64,000 nucleotides of DNA from Adineta vaga (taxonomy: Eukaryota; Rotifera): the NCBI GenBank assembly GCA_021613535.1, contig CP075495.1:806001-870000 (forward strand), in the 5' to 3' direction. Below the pieces are notes generated by a model. It was given only the letters and a program-made list of their open reading frames with translations, was not told where the DNA came from and searched no databases. Every line of letters begins with the position of its first letter. The stretch's first letter is position 1. The position numbers and the translations under genes were made by a program. Below are positions 34,199 through 44,140 of this stretch, piece after piece.

Positions 34199-34674
34199 AG
34201 AGAAGAAGAACGACGGTCGCATAGCATATTTGTCTAATACAAACAGTAACGAAAGTTCAATCAACTATAAGGTAAGAATTGATGGTATCGTTTTAGTGTT
34301 GATCAATTAAGAATTTCTTGAATAGAAAAGAAGATTTTACGTCTTCTCTTCTGTCGATCGAGCTAATTAAGTTTCTTTTTTCTTTTTTTCTTAAATAACA
34401 TTCACAATAAAAGAATTGTCGTTACCGTAAGATGTAATTTTCCAATCTTACTTTTCATAATTTCTTCTCACTCACATTCACTTTTGTTAATGTATGTGTC
34501 AAATGAACAAGAAGAGAATATAAAGTATACGTTCACAGTTCTTCTAGTACATAATAAGAGATCTCTTAGCAACAGTTTATTATCTTTCTTATATAAACAC
34601 AGAAATTGAATATTTTAATGCAAATAACAGAGTTCATTGAGTTCTTTTTTTTATTATTTTAGTTCTAAATCAAG

Positions 34675-35403
34675 ATGTCTCACGCTGAATCAAGTCGACT
34701 TGCATATAATCGTTTTTTAGAATATGAAAGTTCTATGAAAAATCATGCATATGGATACAGTCGACCTTATAATCCAACACCAATTGGTTTCTGTGCATTT
34801 TCTTTAACATTATTTGTTTATTCATTTTATATGGCTGGTGCAACTGTACCAATAACAGCATCAGCTTCAATTGCTATGGGTCTTGGTCTTTTCTATGGTG
34901 GTGTTATTGAATTAATTGCTGGTATCTTTGAACTTCGTATAGGAAACAATTTCTATGCTTTAACATTCTTTTCCTATGCTGGTTATTGGCTTGGACTTGC
35001 TGCACTTTATGTTAGTGGTTCATTTGCATTTATGACACCATTTGCAGCTGATACAGTTGCATTTTACAATGCAATGGGTGTTTTTTATCTTGCCTGGACC
35101 ATTTTTACTTTAGCTATGTTGATTTCATCAATTCGAACAAATGTTATTACTGTTATTTTCTTCTTCTTCTTACTATTAACTTATATTTTATTCACTGCAA
35201 GTTACTTCCGTGAAGGTCATTATGATTTACGACGTGCAGGAGGTGCAATTGGTATCTTTACTGCAGTTATTGGTTGGTATAAAGCATTTGCAAGTTTACT
35301 TATTAAAGGTGATAATGCTTATTTTGAATTACCTTTATTTGATATTTCACGACGATCAGCCGAACCAGTTGGAAGTAAAGTCGTCGAAACTCGTGCTAAA
35401 TAA
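34675..35403 (+). CDS. GPR1/FUN34/SatP-family acetate-type transporter
   Basis: 242 aa, one coding exon. Six hydrophobic helices. Signature regions: YNPTPIGFCAFSLTLF, corresponding to the NPAPLGL motif at the start of helix 1, and GGVIELIAGIFELRIGNNF, the conserved helix 3 / loop of SatP proteins, followed by FFSYAGYWLGLAALY. Known role: plasma-membrane acetate/succinate uptake in fungi and bacteria, as a hexameric anion channel-like pore. Animals generally lack this family, so acquisition from a fungus is inferred. The 5'UTR intron shows it has become a normal host gene. Confidence 0.9.
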   Translation: MSHAESSRLAYNRFLEYESSMKNHAYGYSRPYNPTPIGFCAFSLTLFVYSFYMAGATVPITASASIAMGLGLFYGGVIELIAGIFELRIGNNFYALTFFSYAGYWLGLAALYVSGSFAFMTPFAADTVAFYNAMGVFYLAWTIFTLAMLISSIRTNVITVIFFFFLLLTYILFTASYFREGHYDLRRAGGAIGIFTAVIGWYKAFASLLIKGDNAYFELPLFDISRRSAEPVGSKVVETRAK

Positions 35404-35787
35404 AGAACAAGAAGGAAAAGACATATGAACTAATCAGCTTTTTCTAGATATTCGTTTTTCTTTTACAAATTTTGCTGTTGACCTACTAACACTAATCCAA
35501 AACTATCCAATAAAATAAACCCGCATGTTTGTATCGTATGAAAAGAAAAGAAAAAAGAACTTAAAATTTTATTATTACAAATTAAAATAAAAAGAAGAAA
35601 AGAATATCGAATGCATCAGCTGCATGAACAAATACTTTGATTCTTTAGAAAATATATTATCTCATTGATAAAAAATGTTCTTTTTCCTAATTAATAAAAC
35701 ATCTGTTTCCTATAATGATATTTTATCTATATAAGACCGTGTATTAATTCTTGTTTTTATGCTATTCATTCTAAATAAAAAAATAAG

Positions 35788-35988
35788 ATGCGTTTTACAA
35801 CAATTTTTATCTGCGCTCTCGTTTGTCTTTTGGTCGTTGGAAGCAACGCTGAAACAAATACTGATGCTGCTCAACCTGCTTCAAACAATAATAATGCTCA
35901 AACCAATGACAACTCAGCCCCGCAAAATGTTAATCCTGATGCATTCGCAGGTTTAATGGACTGGCTCAATGATGGGTCTGACAAATGA
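35788..35988 (+). CDS. small secreted acidic peptide, copy 1
   Basis: 66 aa: signal peptide MRFTTIFICALVCLLVVGSNA, then an Asn/Gln/Asp-rich mature part with no cysteines, ending FAGLMDWLNDGSDK. Its signal shares 16 of the first 20 residues with the peptide at 36736, while the mature parts share little beyond an acidic character and a hydrophobic/Trp patch near the end (LMDWLN versus LENWLK). Likely a secreted peptide precursor; activity unknown. Confidence 0.65.
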   Translation: MRFTTIFICALVCLLVVGSNAETNTDAAQPASNNNNAQTNDNSAPQNVNPDAFAGLMDWLNDGSDK

Positions 35989-36735
35989 TAGAAAACCTTT
36001 TTTTTTCTTTCGAAACATTTTAATGTTGAAGTTTGAAGAAAAAATTCTTTCATTTCTTGATTTCAATCTTTATTCGAATAAACATAATCATAAAAGATTG
36101 AATTGATCATCGAATTTGCAATTGAATTATTAAAGATAAATATCATAACGAATAAGATATACACTATCATGACTTTATAAGATAATCGAGTTATACGATC
36201 TTTTAATATATATATAGTTTCACATGTGTATATCAATGTTGTTAGGATTGAAGGAATCAATGAAAACTAAGATCTATACTAGCTGTATGTTTATGTTTTG
36301 TTGTCCTATACTTTACTGTTGATAATCATTATATAAGATAAAGTAAAATTTTCGGATAACAAATGTTCTCAATTAAGTCTTAATAGATCATCATGTACAT
36401 TTATTACATCATATTAATAATTTATATTTTATATACATTTCATTTCTTCTAAATTACTTCTAATAAGAATATATTAATATATTAAAATCAATCTCTATAA
36501 TAATGATTAAAAGATACAATAGAATGTATCCGCTGCATAACATATTAACAATCATTACGACGATATTTTTTTGTTTCACATGTCCATATCATGTGACTCC
36601 AAGACCTCCATTCACAGATAGCATTCAATATAAACAAAGAAAACATCTGTTTCTCAATCTATTAATGACTTTCTATACCCATATAAGATCGTTGAAAGAT
36701 GATTCCATACAGATTTATCTTTGAAGAGAGACGAG
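35989..36735. other. intergenic, one weak minus-strand hydrophobic frame
   Basis: Between the two peptide genes. A 65-codon minus-strand frame at 36063-36260 has two hydrophobic stretches (IPSILTTLIYTCETI, MIVYILFVMIFIF) but no supporting splice or homology evidence. Otherwise nothing is seen. Confidence 0.3.
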
Positions 36736-36948
36736 ATGCGTTTTACAACAATTTTTATTTATGTTCTCGTTTGTCTTTTGGTCATTGGAAGTACAGTCGA
36801 ATATGTTAAAGCTGACAATCAAGATACAGCCAACACTGATGGTCTTACCAATACTGATTTAGATGGTGATGTTCCAAAAGGTTTACAAGAAGAATTGGAA
36901 AACTGGCTTAAAGAACATCAAGGTTTCATTCAACCAGATCCAAATTAA
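36736..36948 (+). CDS. small secreted acidic peptide, copy 2
   Basis: 70 aa from the ATG at 36736 (a longer frame begins at 36721, but the shared signal starts here). Signal MRFTTIFIYVLVCLLVIGST, then an Asp/Asn/Thr-rich mature part ending LENWLKEHQGFIQPDPN. Paralogue of the peptide at 35788. The signal-coding DNA is nearly identical between copies, whereas the mature region has diverged. Confidence 0.65.
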   Translation: MRFTTIFIYVLVCLLVIGSTVEYVKADNQDTANTDGLTNTDLDGDVPKGLQEELENWLKEHQGFIQPDPN

Positions 36949-37073
36949 AGAGAAGTTTTCATATTCTTTCTTTTCATTATGTCTTCATCAATAACCAGAA
37001 TAAAACGACGAGAGATGAATCATATATCTCAAAGAATAATATATAGATCAGAATATTTTGGTTATTTATATTT

Positions 37074-37925
37074 TCAAGAAGAATTCGATAAAATATGATC
37101 TTCAACAATGACTGTTCCATCATTAAATAAACTAATTCTCATATTTGGTCGATATCCACAATTTTCTCCATGATATCCTAATTGATTACTAAGAATTCTC
37201 GTTGAATTTACAAACATATCAGTTGATCGATGTGTATGTCCATAGACCCATAATCGAACAGGATCGATACAATATTCTTCTAAATCATTGATATATGCAT
37301 GTTCATGACCACGATCAATATCTTCTTGTAAACATGTATCACGACGAGAAGGTGCATGATGAGTAATAATAATAATATGTTCATGATTTCGACGTGCTTT
37401 TTCAATTTCTTGTAATAACCATGTATGTTCATCTAAATGCCATTGATTTGTATCATTAACAGTAAGTTTTCGTCGTATTTTCATATTATTTTCTTGAATT
37501 TCTCTTTCAATTTGATGATAATCAGCATGAGATTGTTCGATATGACTCGCTATGTCTTGTGGTATATGTGACCAAAGAATTGTTCCAAGTATTCGAACAT
37601 TATTTGGAAGAAGATAACTATTTTTTTGTAAAAAATGAATACGATGATTAAGTTTATTCAATTGTCGAAGTTGTTCAAGACGATCTTCATATTCTCCACT
37701 ATAGAAACAATGATTTCCTGCAACATAAAATATATGTTCAAATCTTTGACATTGAATAAGAAGAAATCTTTGTAATGATGGAACATCTGGTCGACCAATA
37801 TCACCAGCAAGTATTAAACATGATGCAACAACAGGAAAATTCGAAAGATCTCGATCATTATATTCTAAATGTAAATCACTCATTAACATTGTTTGAAAAA
37901 TCGGTAGTGGATTTTCCATTGTCAA
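37074..37925 (-). CDS. calcineurin-like metallophosphoesterase
   Basis: Single exon, 283 aa. Metal-binding motifs in order: MSDLHLEY (DxH), LAGDIGRP (GDxx), VAGNHCFY (GNH), ITHHAPS (second His pair) and VYGHTHRS (GHxH). The spacing is that of the bacterial-type Ser/Thr phosphatase-like metallophosphoesterases. Known role: two-metal phosphoester hydrolysis; the natural substrate is not predictable. No signal peptide, so cytosolic. Intronless and bacterial in look; transfer is possible. Confidence 0.9.
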   Translation of the reverse strand: MTMENPLPIFQTMLMSDLHLEYNDRDLSNFPVVASCLILAGDIGRPDVPSLQRFLLIQCQRFEHIFYVAGNHCFYSGEYEDRLEQLRQLNKLNHRIHFLQKNSYLLPNNVRILGTILWSHIPQDIASHIEQSHADYHQIEREIQENNMKIRRKLTVNDTNQWHLDEHTWLLQEIEKARRNHEHIIIITHHAPSRRDTCLQEDIDRGHEHAYINDLEEYCIDPVRLWVYGHTHRSTDMFVNSTRILSNQLGYHGENCGYRPNMRISLFNDGTVIVEDHILSNSS

Positions 37926-38225
37926 TGGATTCTAAAAGAAATGATAGACAAAGTTGAAATAATCAAATTCATTTATCAATAAAGTATATTTTGAGAAGAG
38001 AGATGTTCTAACTAATGGAAAACTATGGGACTGTGATGTCGCACTTATACAGAGATTGACAATTCTCCCTAAGTTTTGAATGATATGAACTTAAGCATTG
38101 ATTTTCTATTCGTCTTATAATCTGAAATGCTAGAAACTATAAGCGATCAATCATGATTTATTTCATTTATATCTAAAAATCTTTTATAAAGATTATCAAA
38201 GAAAGTTTTAAGAGAAAGTAATCTT

Positions 38226-39028
38226 TTAATGATAAGTGAATATACATGATGGTTTTCCGTCTAGTTGTACATAAGAGGATGATGCATGAATCTTTGGTAA
38301 AGTACCACTAATTTTTGATGATAATTTTTGAGTGAGAGTGGGAATTGGTAATGAATGAGCATCTTTTTTGGTAAGCTAGTATAGATAGAAATCGGATCTT
38401 CAGTCGTAATCGGTGGATGATCGTATTTACATATTCGACATAGAATCAAATCTCTAATCCATCGCCAACTGAAGAAGTCACTAACAATGCCAAATCTTTT
38501 AAGTATACGAGTAGTTATACACCCAGTAACAACAATTATAGTTAAGAAAGCAACTACTCCAGCAAGAGTAAAAACAACAATACGTAAAACTTTATTTTCA
38601 TCCGATGGACAGGTTTCAAACAATAAATAATCATATGATAATAAATCAGTATTATTTGTTTGATTAATTAATTCATAATTTGATGATTCAGAATAGAATA
38701 TATTAATAATCGATGTATTTGGTTGATTATTAAATAGAAGACAATATTTTGATGGACATAATTCACTGCATTCATTGGAAAAGAGAATATTTAATGGAAT
38801 ATCATATGAAATAATATCAAAACATTTCGCTGATTGTTTAATAACATAATTTTGTATTGGATATTCGATTTTTTTATCAAAATCAATAGGAATTAATTGT
38901 ATACATTTCATTGTTGTTATTGATTGAAAAGCAAATGAAATATCTGTACAATGTTGTACAACAAAATTATCACAAGTTTGTCCATATTGTATAATAAATA
39001 TGATGAAGAAAAAAAAAATATATTTCAT
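38226..39028 (-). CDS. single-pass membrane protein, unknown, possible frame break near its end
   Basis: Signal peptide MKYIFFFFIIFIIQYGQT; an ectodomain of about 140 aa with paired cysteines (NFVVQHC, SAKCFD, NECSELCPSKYC, FETCPSDE) and Asn-linked sites; one membrane helix VVFTLAGVVAFLTIIVVTGC; and a basic cytoplasmic tail. The straight frame stops at 38261 with MHHPLMYN. The overlapping frame from about 38370 gives a more natural tail (SLPIPTLTQKLSSK, SSSYVQLDGK) ending at 38226, so one base may be missing or extra near 38365. No family recognised. Confidence 0.55.
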
Positions 39029-39344
39029 GTTTGAAAGATAAAATATGTGTTGTCAATCGAATATATTCACGTGGATATATATCGGTAGTGAATGCATCAT
39101 TGATTTTATACTCGGAGAATATCATGGAAGTAAATAAAGGTAAATGATATAAGTTTAATCTTTGATTTTATCATAGAGAAAAACAAACATGTGAGTTATG
39201 AAATGTTTATGTTTATCTTAGAAGAATATTTGATTCTTAGACTCGTGATATATCGTCGTGCCATTATGGCAGAACGAAAGAGAGAAAAAAATAAAATAAG
39301 ATTCACACGTCAGTTCATTGTTAGAATAAAGGAGAGAAACAACG

Positions 39345-39905
39345 ATGGGAAATCTATTTTCTATCGATGAAGATAATCGATCGAATAGTAATGAATCAGT
39401 TACAAAAAGTCCAGGAATTCCAATTGAAGCGACAAAATTACGAAATGAAGCACGCCAGCTGTTGTTAGAAGCGAAAATAATTTCTAAACAATCACAAGAT
39501 GAATATCAATATGGTTGTCGAGCAAAAGCAAAAGATTTATCGAATAAAAAGATATCGTTATACGAACAATTAAATAGAAAAAATGAACAAGCAGCAAATA
39601 TAATCTTTGGATATTATAATAACAATCGTGCGAAGAATTCAATTGATCTTCATGGTCTTTATGTCGATGAAGCATTGAAATATTTACAAGAGAAATTAGA
39701 TAGATGTCGCTTGGAGAATATTTCTGAATTAACCGTTATAACAGGAATGGGAAATCATTCGACAAATGGTATAGCAATACTTCGACCAAAAATCGAAGAA
39801 TTTGTCCGTAAAAATGCATTACAAACAACTTTCTATTCTGGACATGTTATCATTGATTTGTCATCAAATATTCCTCGAACTACAAATGAATGTATTATTT
39901 TATAA
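39345..39905 (+). CDS. DUF1771-Smr domain protein, possible N-myristoylation
   Basis: 186 aa, single exon. The N-terminus MGNLFSID fits an N-myristoylation signal. Residues about 28-85 form the helical DUF1771 region (RNEARQLLLEAKIISKQSQ). The Smr domain follows with IDLHGLYVDEAL and VITGMGNHST..G, its two signatures. Known role: Smr domains bind RNA or DNA and some are nicking endonucleases; with DUF1771 they occur in N4BP2-type and plant CID proteins. Membrane attachment through myristate is inferred. Confidence 0.88.
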   Translation: MGNLFSIDEDNRSNSNESVTKSPGIPIEATKLRNEARQLLLEAKIISKQSQDEYQYGCRAKAKDLSNKKISLYEQLNRKNEQAANIIFGYYNNNRAKNSIDLHGLYVDEALKYLQEKLDRCRLENISELTVITGMGNHSTNGIAILRPKIEEFVRKNALQTTFYSGHVIIDLSSNIPRTTNECIIL

Positions 39906-39925
39906 ATAAAAGAAAAGATTTTATT

Positions 39926-41653
39926 CTAAATATAAGATTCGAACATATAATCTTTTAAATACCATCGATGAATTTGTGCTCGTGTTTTTGGATTAGAAAA
40001 ATAATTTGATTTTTTACGTTTACCTACTAAAGATTTATGTTTGACATCCGTTATAACTAGATTTGGTATAGCAAGTCGAATAGGATAACCAAGACGAGCA
40101 AGATATGTAAAAATAAAATCATATGGATCATTTTTATTTGTATTTAACCAATGAAGAATGGGTTCGAAGGTATTTCGATGGAAAACACCAGCAAATGATC
40201 CATAGGTTTTCGTTCCGATATTTCGACATGAACCATTTTCTTTTGCGGAGAATTTATCGAGAATTTTCCATCCTTGTTTCCATACAGTTGCACCGAGCAT
40301 AAGAATTCCACCTGTTTGATAATCTTGTAAATGTCCTCCACAACGACTTTCATTTAAAAGATGATGAAGACGTGAAGCGAATTGACGATGTGGAATAGCG
40401 TCAGATTCAAGAATAAAAACTCGATAGAATTGAGTTTTTAAAGCCATTTCAAAGAATCGAGTCATGGCTAGACGAAGACCCATAGCGCCGTGCGATAATC
40501 GTTCTGAAAGAGAACGATTCGGAGTTGTTTGTGCATCGAAACGTTGAACTGAAAGGCCATGTTGATGAAAAGCATTGATTAATTTAGATAAATGATGATC
40601 ATACTCTTTAAGAGTTATAACAAATGTCGGAAGGGAAGTCAAATTGAACGATTGAATGATTGGTAATGAAGGACATTCGGAAATATATCGTTTTTGAGGA
40701 TAGATTTCTTGTTGAATTATTGGATTTGCTACACAACTATTATTTGTTAATATAATTGGAAGAATTGGTCTTAATCGTAATGTAACTTGTCGATGAAATT
40801 GATAGAAATATTGAGGTTTTTTCAATGGATGAACCATTGCTGCACGAAAATATTTGGTAGGTGGTGATTCAGGAAATTCAATTTGCAATTGTCGACGTTT
40901 ATTATATTTATAACGAATAAGTTTCATTGAATTTGATACTGTTGATAGAACTCGTCGAAATGGAACAATGGCTGGTGTACATGATAAACCATCAGCATAT
41001 TGATAAATACATCGTCCTAATACTGTATCTGAATGTTGTGCAACAGTTAATATTCGACATTCATTGATATGAGGACCAAATTTACGAAGTGTTTCTTGTG
41101 CAATAACATAACCCATACCTAGACAATACGGTCCATGAAGATCTAAATATTCTCGTTCTTTAGATTCACCAATACCTGGTATACCAACATAACAATGACG
41201 ACATGTCATATGTTGTATCATCAGAGTTAATAAATTAACATTAACATACGTATCAGCATCGATTAAGATGAAATAATGATAATCTAAGAGATGATTTTGA
41301 AAAAAATATGACCAAATTGCAAATGTTTTATTCACTGGAGGATAATCATTATCAATAACAGGTAGAGAAATGATGTTATTATTAGGAAATGTTTGAGTAA
41401 GATTATGAGATGAAATTCCAACAAAATAAAAGATATCATACGGTAACAAGGGAATCCAAGTATGTTGAGAAGCATTAACTAAAGTTATCATATGCTGCCA
41501 ATCTGCTTGAATACCCAAAACAACTCGAAGTTTTGACGAAGAAACTATTGGAATCGCTTGAGTAGATTGTTCATGAAGAATAATATGTAATAGAAAACTA
41601 TTCGAGAAGAGAATAATTATTAGAAAGACATAATGACGTAATTGAAGTACCAT
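39926..41653 (-). CDS. two-domain Golgi-type glycosyltransferase (GT31-like plus GT25-like)
   Basis: 575 aa, single exon. The N-terminal anchor YVFLIIILFSNSFLLHIIL makes it a type II membrane protein. The first half (about 40-290) has a fringe/C1GALT1-like pattern: FILIDADTYVN (DxD metal site), GPYCLGMGYVIAQETL and AQHSDTVLGRC. The second half (about 330-575) resembles GT25 enzymes: PTFVITLKEYDHHL, SHGAMGLRLAM, then VFILESDAIPH (acidic metal site), YGSFAGVFHR. Two catalytic modules in one chain suggest a bifunctional transferase in the Golgi. Acceptor and sugar cannot be told. Confidence 0.75.
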   Translation of the reverse strand: MVLQLRHYVFLIIILFSNSFLLHIILHEQSTQAIPIVSSSKLRVVLGIQADWQHMITLVNASQHTWIPLLPYDIFYFVGISSHNLTQTFPNNNIISLPVIDNDYPPVNKTFAIWSYFFQNHLLDYHYFILIDADTYVNVNLLTLMIQHMTCRHCYVGIPGIGESKEREYLDLHGPYCLGMGYVIAQETLRKFGPHINECRILTVAQHSDTVLGRCIYQYADGLSCTPAIVPFRRVLSTVSNSMKLIRYKYNKRRQLQIEFPESPPTKYFRAAMVHPLKKPQYFYQFHRQVTLRLRPILPIILTNNSCVANPIIQQEIYPQKRYISECPSLPIIQSFNLTSLPTFVITLKEYDHHLSKLINAFHQHGLSVQRFDAQTTPNRSLSERLSHGAMGLRLAMTRFFEMALKTQFYRVFILESDAIPHRQFASRLHHLLNESRCGGHLQDYQTGGILMLGATVWKQGWKILDKFSAKENGSCRNIGTKTYGSFAGVFHRNTFEPILHWLNTNKNDPYDFIFTYLARLGYPIRLAIPNLVITDVKHKSLVGKRKKSNYFSNPKTRAQIHRWYLKDYMFESYI

Positions 41654-41953
41654 AATTCTATCTTCTTTTTTGTCGTATCATTGAATTCTTTCATTACGAT
41701 AATAGATGGCTTTTGTAACTGTCATCATCAGTGAAGTGAACGTTTATTGCAACTACACATTTACCGTTCTATTAAACAAATAATAACATTTAGATTTGTC
41801 TTTTCTTTATACTTTAATGGAAATAAAAGAAAAATGTAAAGACATGTTACTTTTCTTAATCAAACAAAGCCTTGCGAATGAAATTCAATGTTTGTTTAAT
41901 TATTGGTTCATTTATTATGCACCGAAGAAAATTGATTAGATTCATTGCGTAGA

Positions 41954-43011
41954 TTATTTGTGAACGAAAAAGCATACAAACGAGTATTCTTGAACAATGT
42001 TGGTTGAAGCAAGTACAACAAAATCAACGATCATCATCTTTAAGTTCTTTTCCAATAGAATCACTATTTCGAACGGAATCTGTATCTTCAATTGGTACTA
42101 CCAAAGAATTTTGCACAGAAAATGAAGATAAGAAGAAAAGTTTATCAAAAAAAGTATAAGAACATTTTTCAATGAATAATTTCAAGTTTTAAGGCGTTCG
42201 CTCAGCTATCTTTGTTCAAAAGATTGGAAAACAATCTTAATTAATACTATTCTTGGAGCTATGATAGGTATTTACTTTCTATGTAAAAGATCGTTGTAAG
42301 TTTCTCCTTTGAAAATAGATAATCTAATATCTTTCATTGATTTCTGAAAAACATAGCTTCTTTAACAGCATCAATCGTAACTATAATGACCAGTAGCAGT
42401 GATAGTTTATCAACGAGTTCAATTTCCAGTACAACTTCGACAACTCCTGAAAGTAAACGATTTTCTTCTCTCATTTATAGTTTGGCGTCAATGGTAATAC
42501 AGTGATAACATTTGATGATCTCTCATCTGCTATAGCTGTACCTACTGGATATAATAATTTCAACTGGACAAATGGAAATACTCAAACAAAAGCTGTTAAT
42601 ACAAGTGGATATTTTACAGAAATTGTCAGAAACCCTAATTCAGTTATGAATCCAAATGCAAATCCATTAACAATGACTATCGCGAACAGTAGTCTTTTTA
42701 CTTTGTATATTCATTATTAATAGCTGCAGCATGGTACGATAATTTGAACTTAACAGTCACTGGATATAAATCCAATGTATTAGTTCTTGCAAAGTGACAC
42801 TTTTCTTATTAAAGTGTTTACTGTATCAAATATAATATTTAGTGGATTTTCTGGATTAGATACTGTGATATTTTCCATCTTGAGGGTGGAACAAAGAATG
42901 CTGGTGTTACTGGAAGTGAAGGAGATTTTTCCATGGACAATATTTGTTTATCTTTTACATGAATATTTTCATTCATTTTTCGGATCTCATGAAAGGACTT
43001 TATTTATTCTT
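41954..43011 (+). pseudogene. broken type II membrane protein with secreted-type beta domain
   Basis: An N-terminal cytoplasmic exon (QNQRSSSLSSFPIESLF), a membrane segment around 42200-42297 (TILINTILGAMIGIYFL) ending at a GTAAG donor, a Ser/Thr-rich stalk exon from 42358, then a beta-rich domain: ITFDDLSSAIAVPTGYNNFNW, FTLYS..LIAAAWYDNLNLTVTGY, and the end DFSMDNICLSF. Domains of this type (start TFDDL..IPNGY, end MDNLC) occur in bacteria, fungi and rotifers, from memory. Frame breaks near 42165-42200, 42707 (two extra bases TA), 42800 and 42885 mean no single product can be read. Confidence 0.6.
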
Positions 43012-43115
43012 TTAATGATCAAATGATTTTCTTATCAAGCAGATGAATTTATGGAATATTTCGTGATTAAATGAAGTAATCGAAGTTCTGTTCGTTCAGG
43101 GTTGATATTGATAAC

Positions 43116-44140
43116 TCAATTAAGCTTTTTGTAAAAAACGCAACCAACCAAACACTTGTGTATATTTCTACACATTCTTTCCTGACAAATTATCAACTGC
43201 ATAGCAGGTTCACCATTTTGCATGGAACGAGCTTTCACATTATTACCGGATTTATTAACACTACTAGGATTCGAATTTTGATACGTATAAATCCAATCTT
43301 CTTTACATGGACTGGAACATTTACTTCTTTCTGTTACAAGATTTTTCCATTTCCCTTTATCGTCAAGTCGTTTTCCATTACTGCTAAGTATTTCGAGATC
43401 GAATTTGTAGATCAACATAGCGTGTCTGCCTTTGAACGAGCTATCTTTCGTAGCAAACCAACTGTAGCAATCATCATGAGAAGGATTTAGGTAAAATGCA
43501 CCACGATTAGCAAGATCCGATGGACCTTTAGATATTCTCGGACCCATTCGCATTATTCTCTTGGCCTTCTTCCAACTCGTTGCATGATACCAATATTCTG
43601 ACTCATTTTCATTATTGGCAGAAAGATTTTTTAGCTGGGCAAGTTCAATATCAGCTTCAGACATGATCCTCGTTGTGCTTCTGTTCGTGGTTGGCATCGA
43701 ACAAAATAACTTTTTCTTTGCTTTGATTTTACCCAACTATTTTTGCGATGTCTAATCGGATATCTTGAGTATGTCGCATATGTAACACCCGTAGTTACAT
43801 TTAAATTTGTTGTTTCTACACTATTCGTACTAAAATATTAAATCACATTAAATGTAAGAACTTATTTGTATCGGTGTCATCAAGCATCATAATAGAATAT
43901 AAAATCTTACGTATGATGACTGAAACCCACTGGTTCTGTCTGGCCATATGGTATTTGTATTCTTGATTCATTACCGTTAAATGAGATCTTTACATCTATC
44001 TCATCGCCTGTCTGATGTTCAAATGCGACTGGAGAAGTGCCAAACTTAAGTGTAATTCTGGTGGTATTGTATGTTTGTTATTTGGTGTTGTATCATCAAA
44101 TATATCAATCTCCATTGGAGATGCATCATCTAAATAAACG
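43116..44140 (-). pseudogene. ADP-ribosyltransferase-fold-like gene with frame breaks
   Basis: The clean 3' part (43116-43736) reads EYWYHATSWKKAKRIMRMG, then GAFYLNPSHDDCYSWF and later MQLIICQERMCRNIHKCLVG. The H-x-T, GxFYL..DA-W style layout suggests an ADP-ribosyltransferase fold of the DUF3990/fungal-rotifer kind; this is tentative. Upstream, two exons are visible: 43911-44140 (VKISFNGNESRIQIPYGQTE) and, after a 72-bp intron, 43725-43838 (NVTTGVTYATYSRYPIRH). These join each other in phase but pass into the 3' part only with a frame change near 43670-43690, and another break lies near 44065. Confidence 0.45.
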
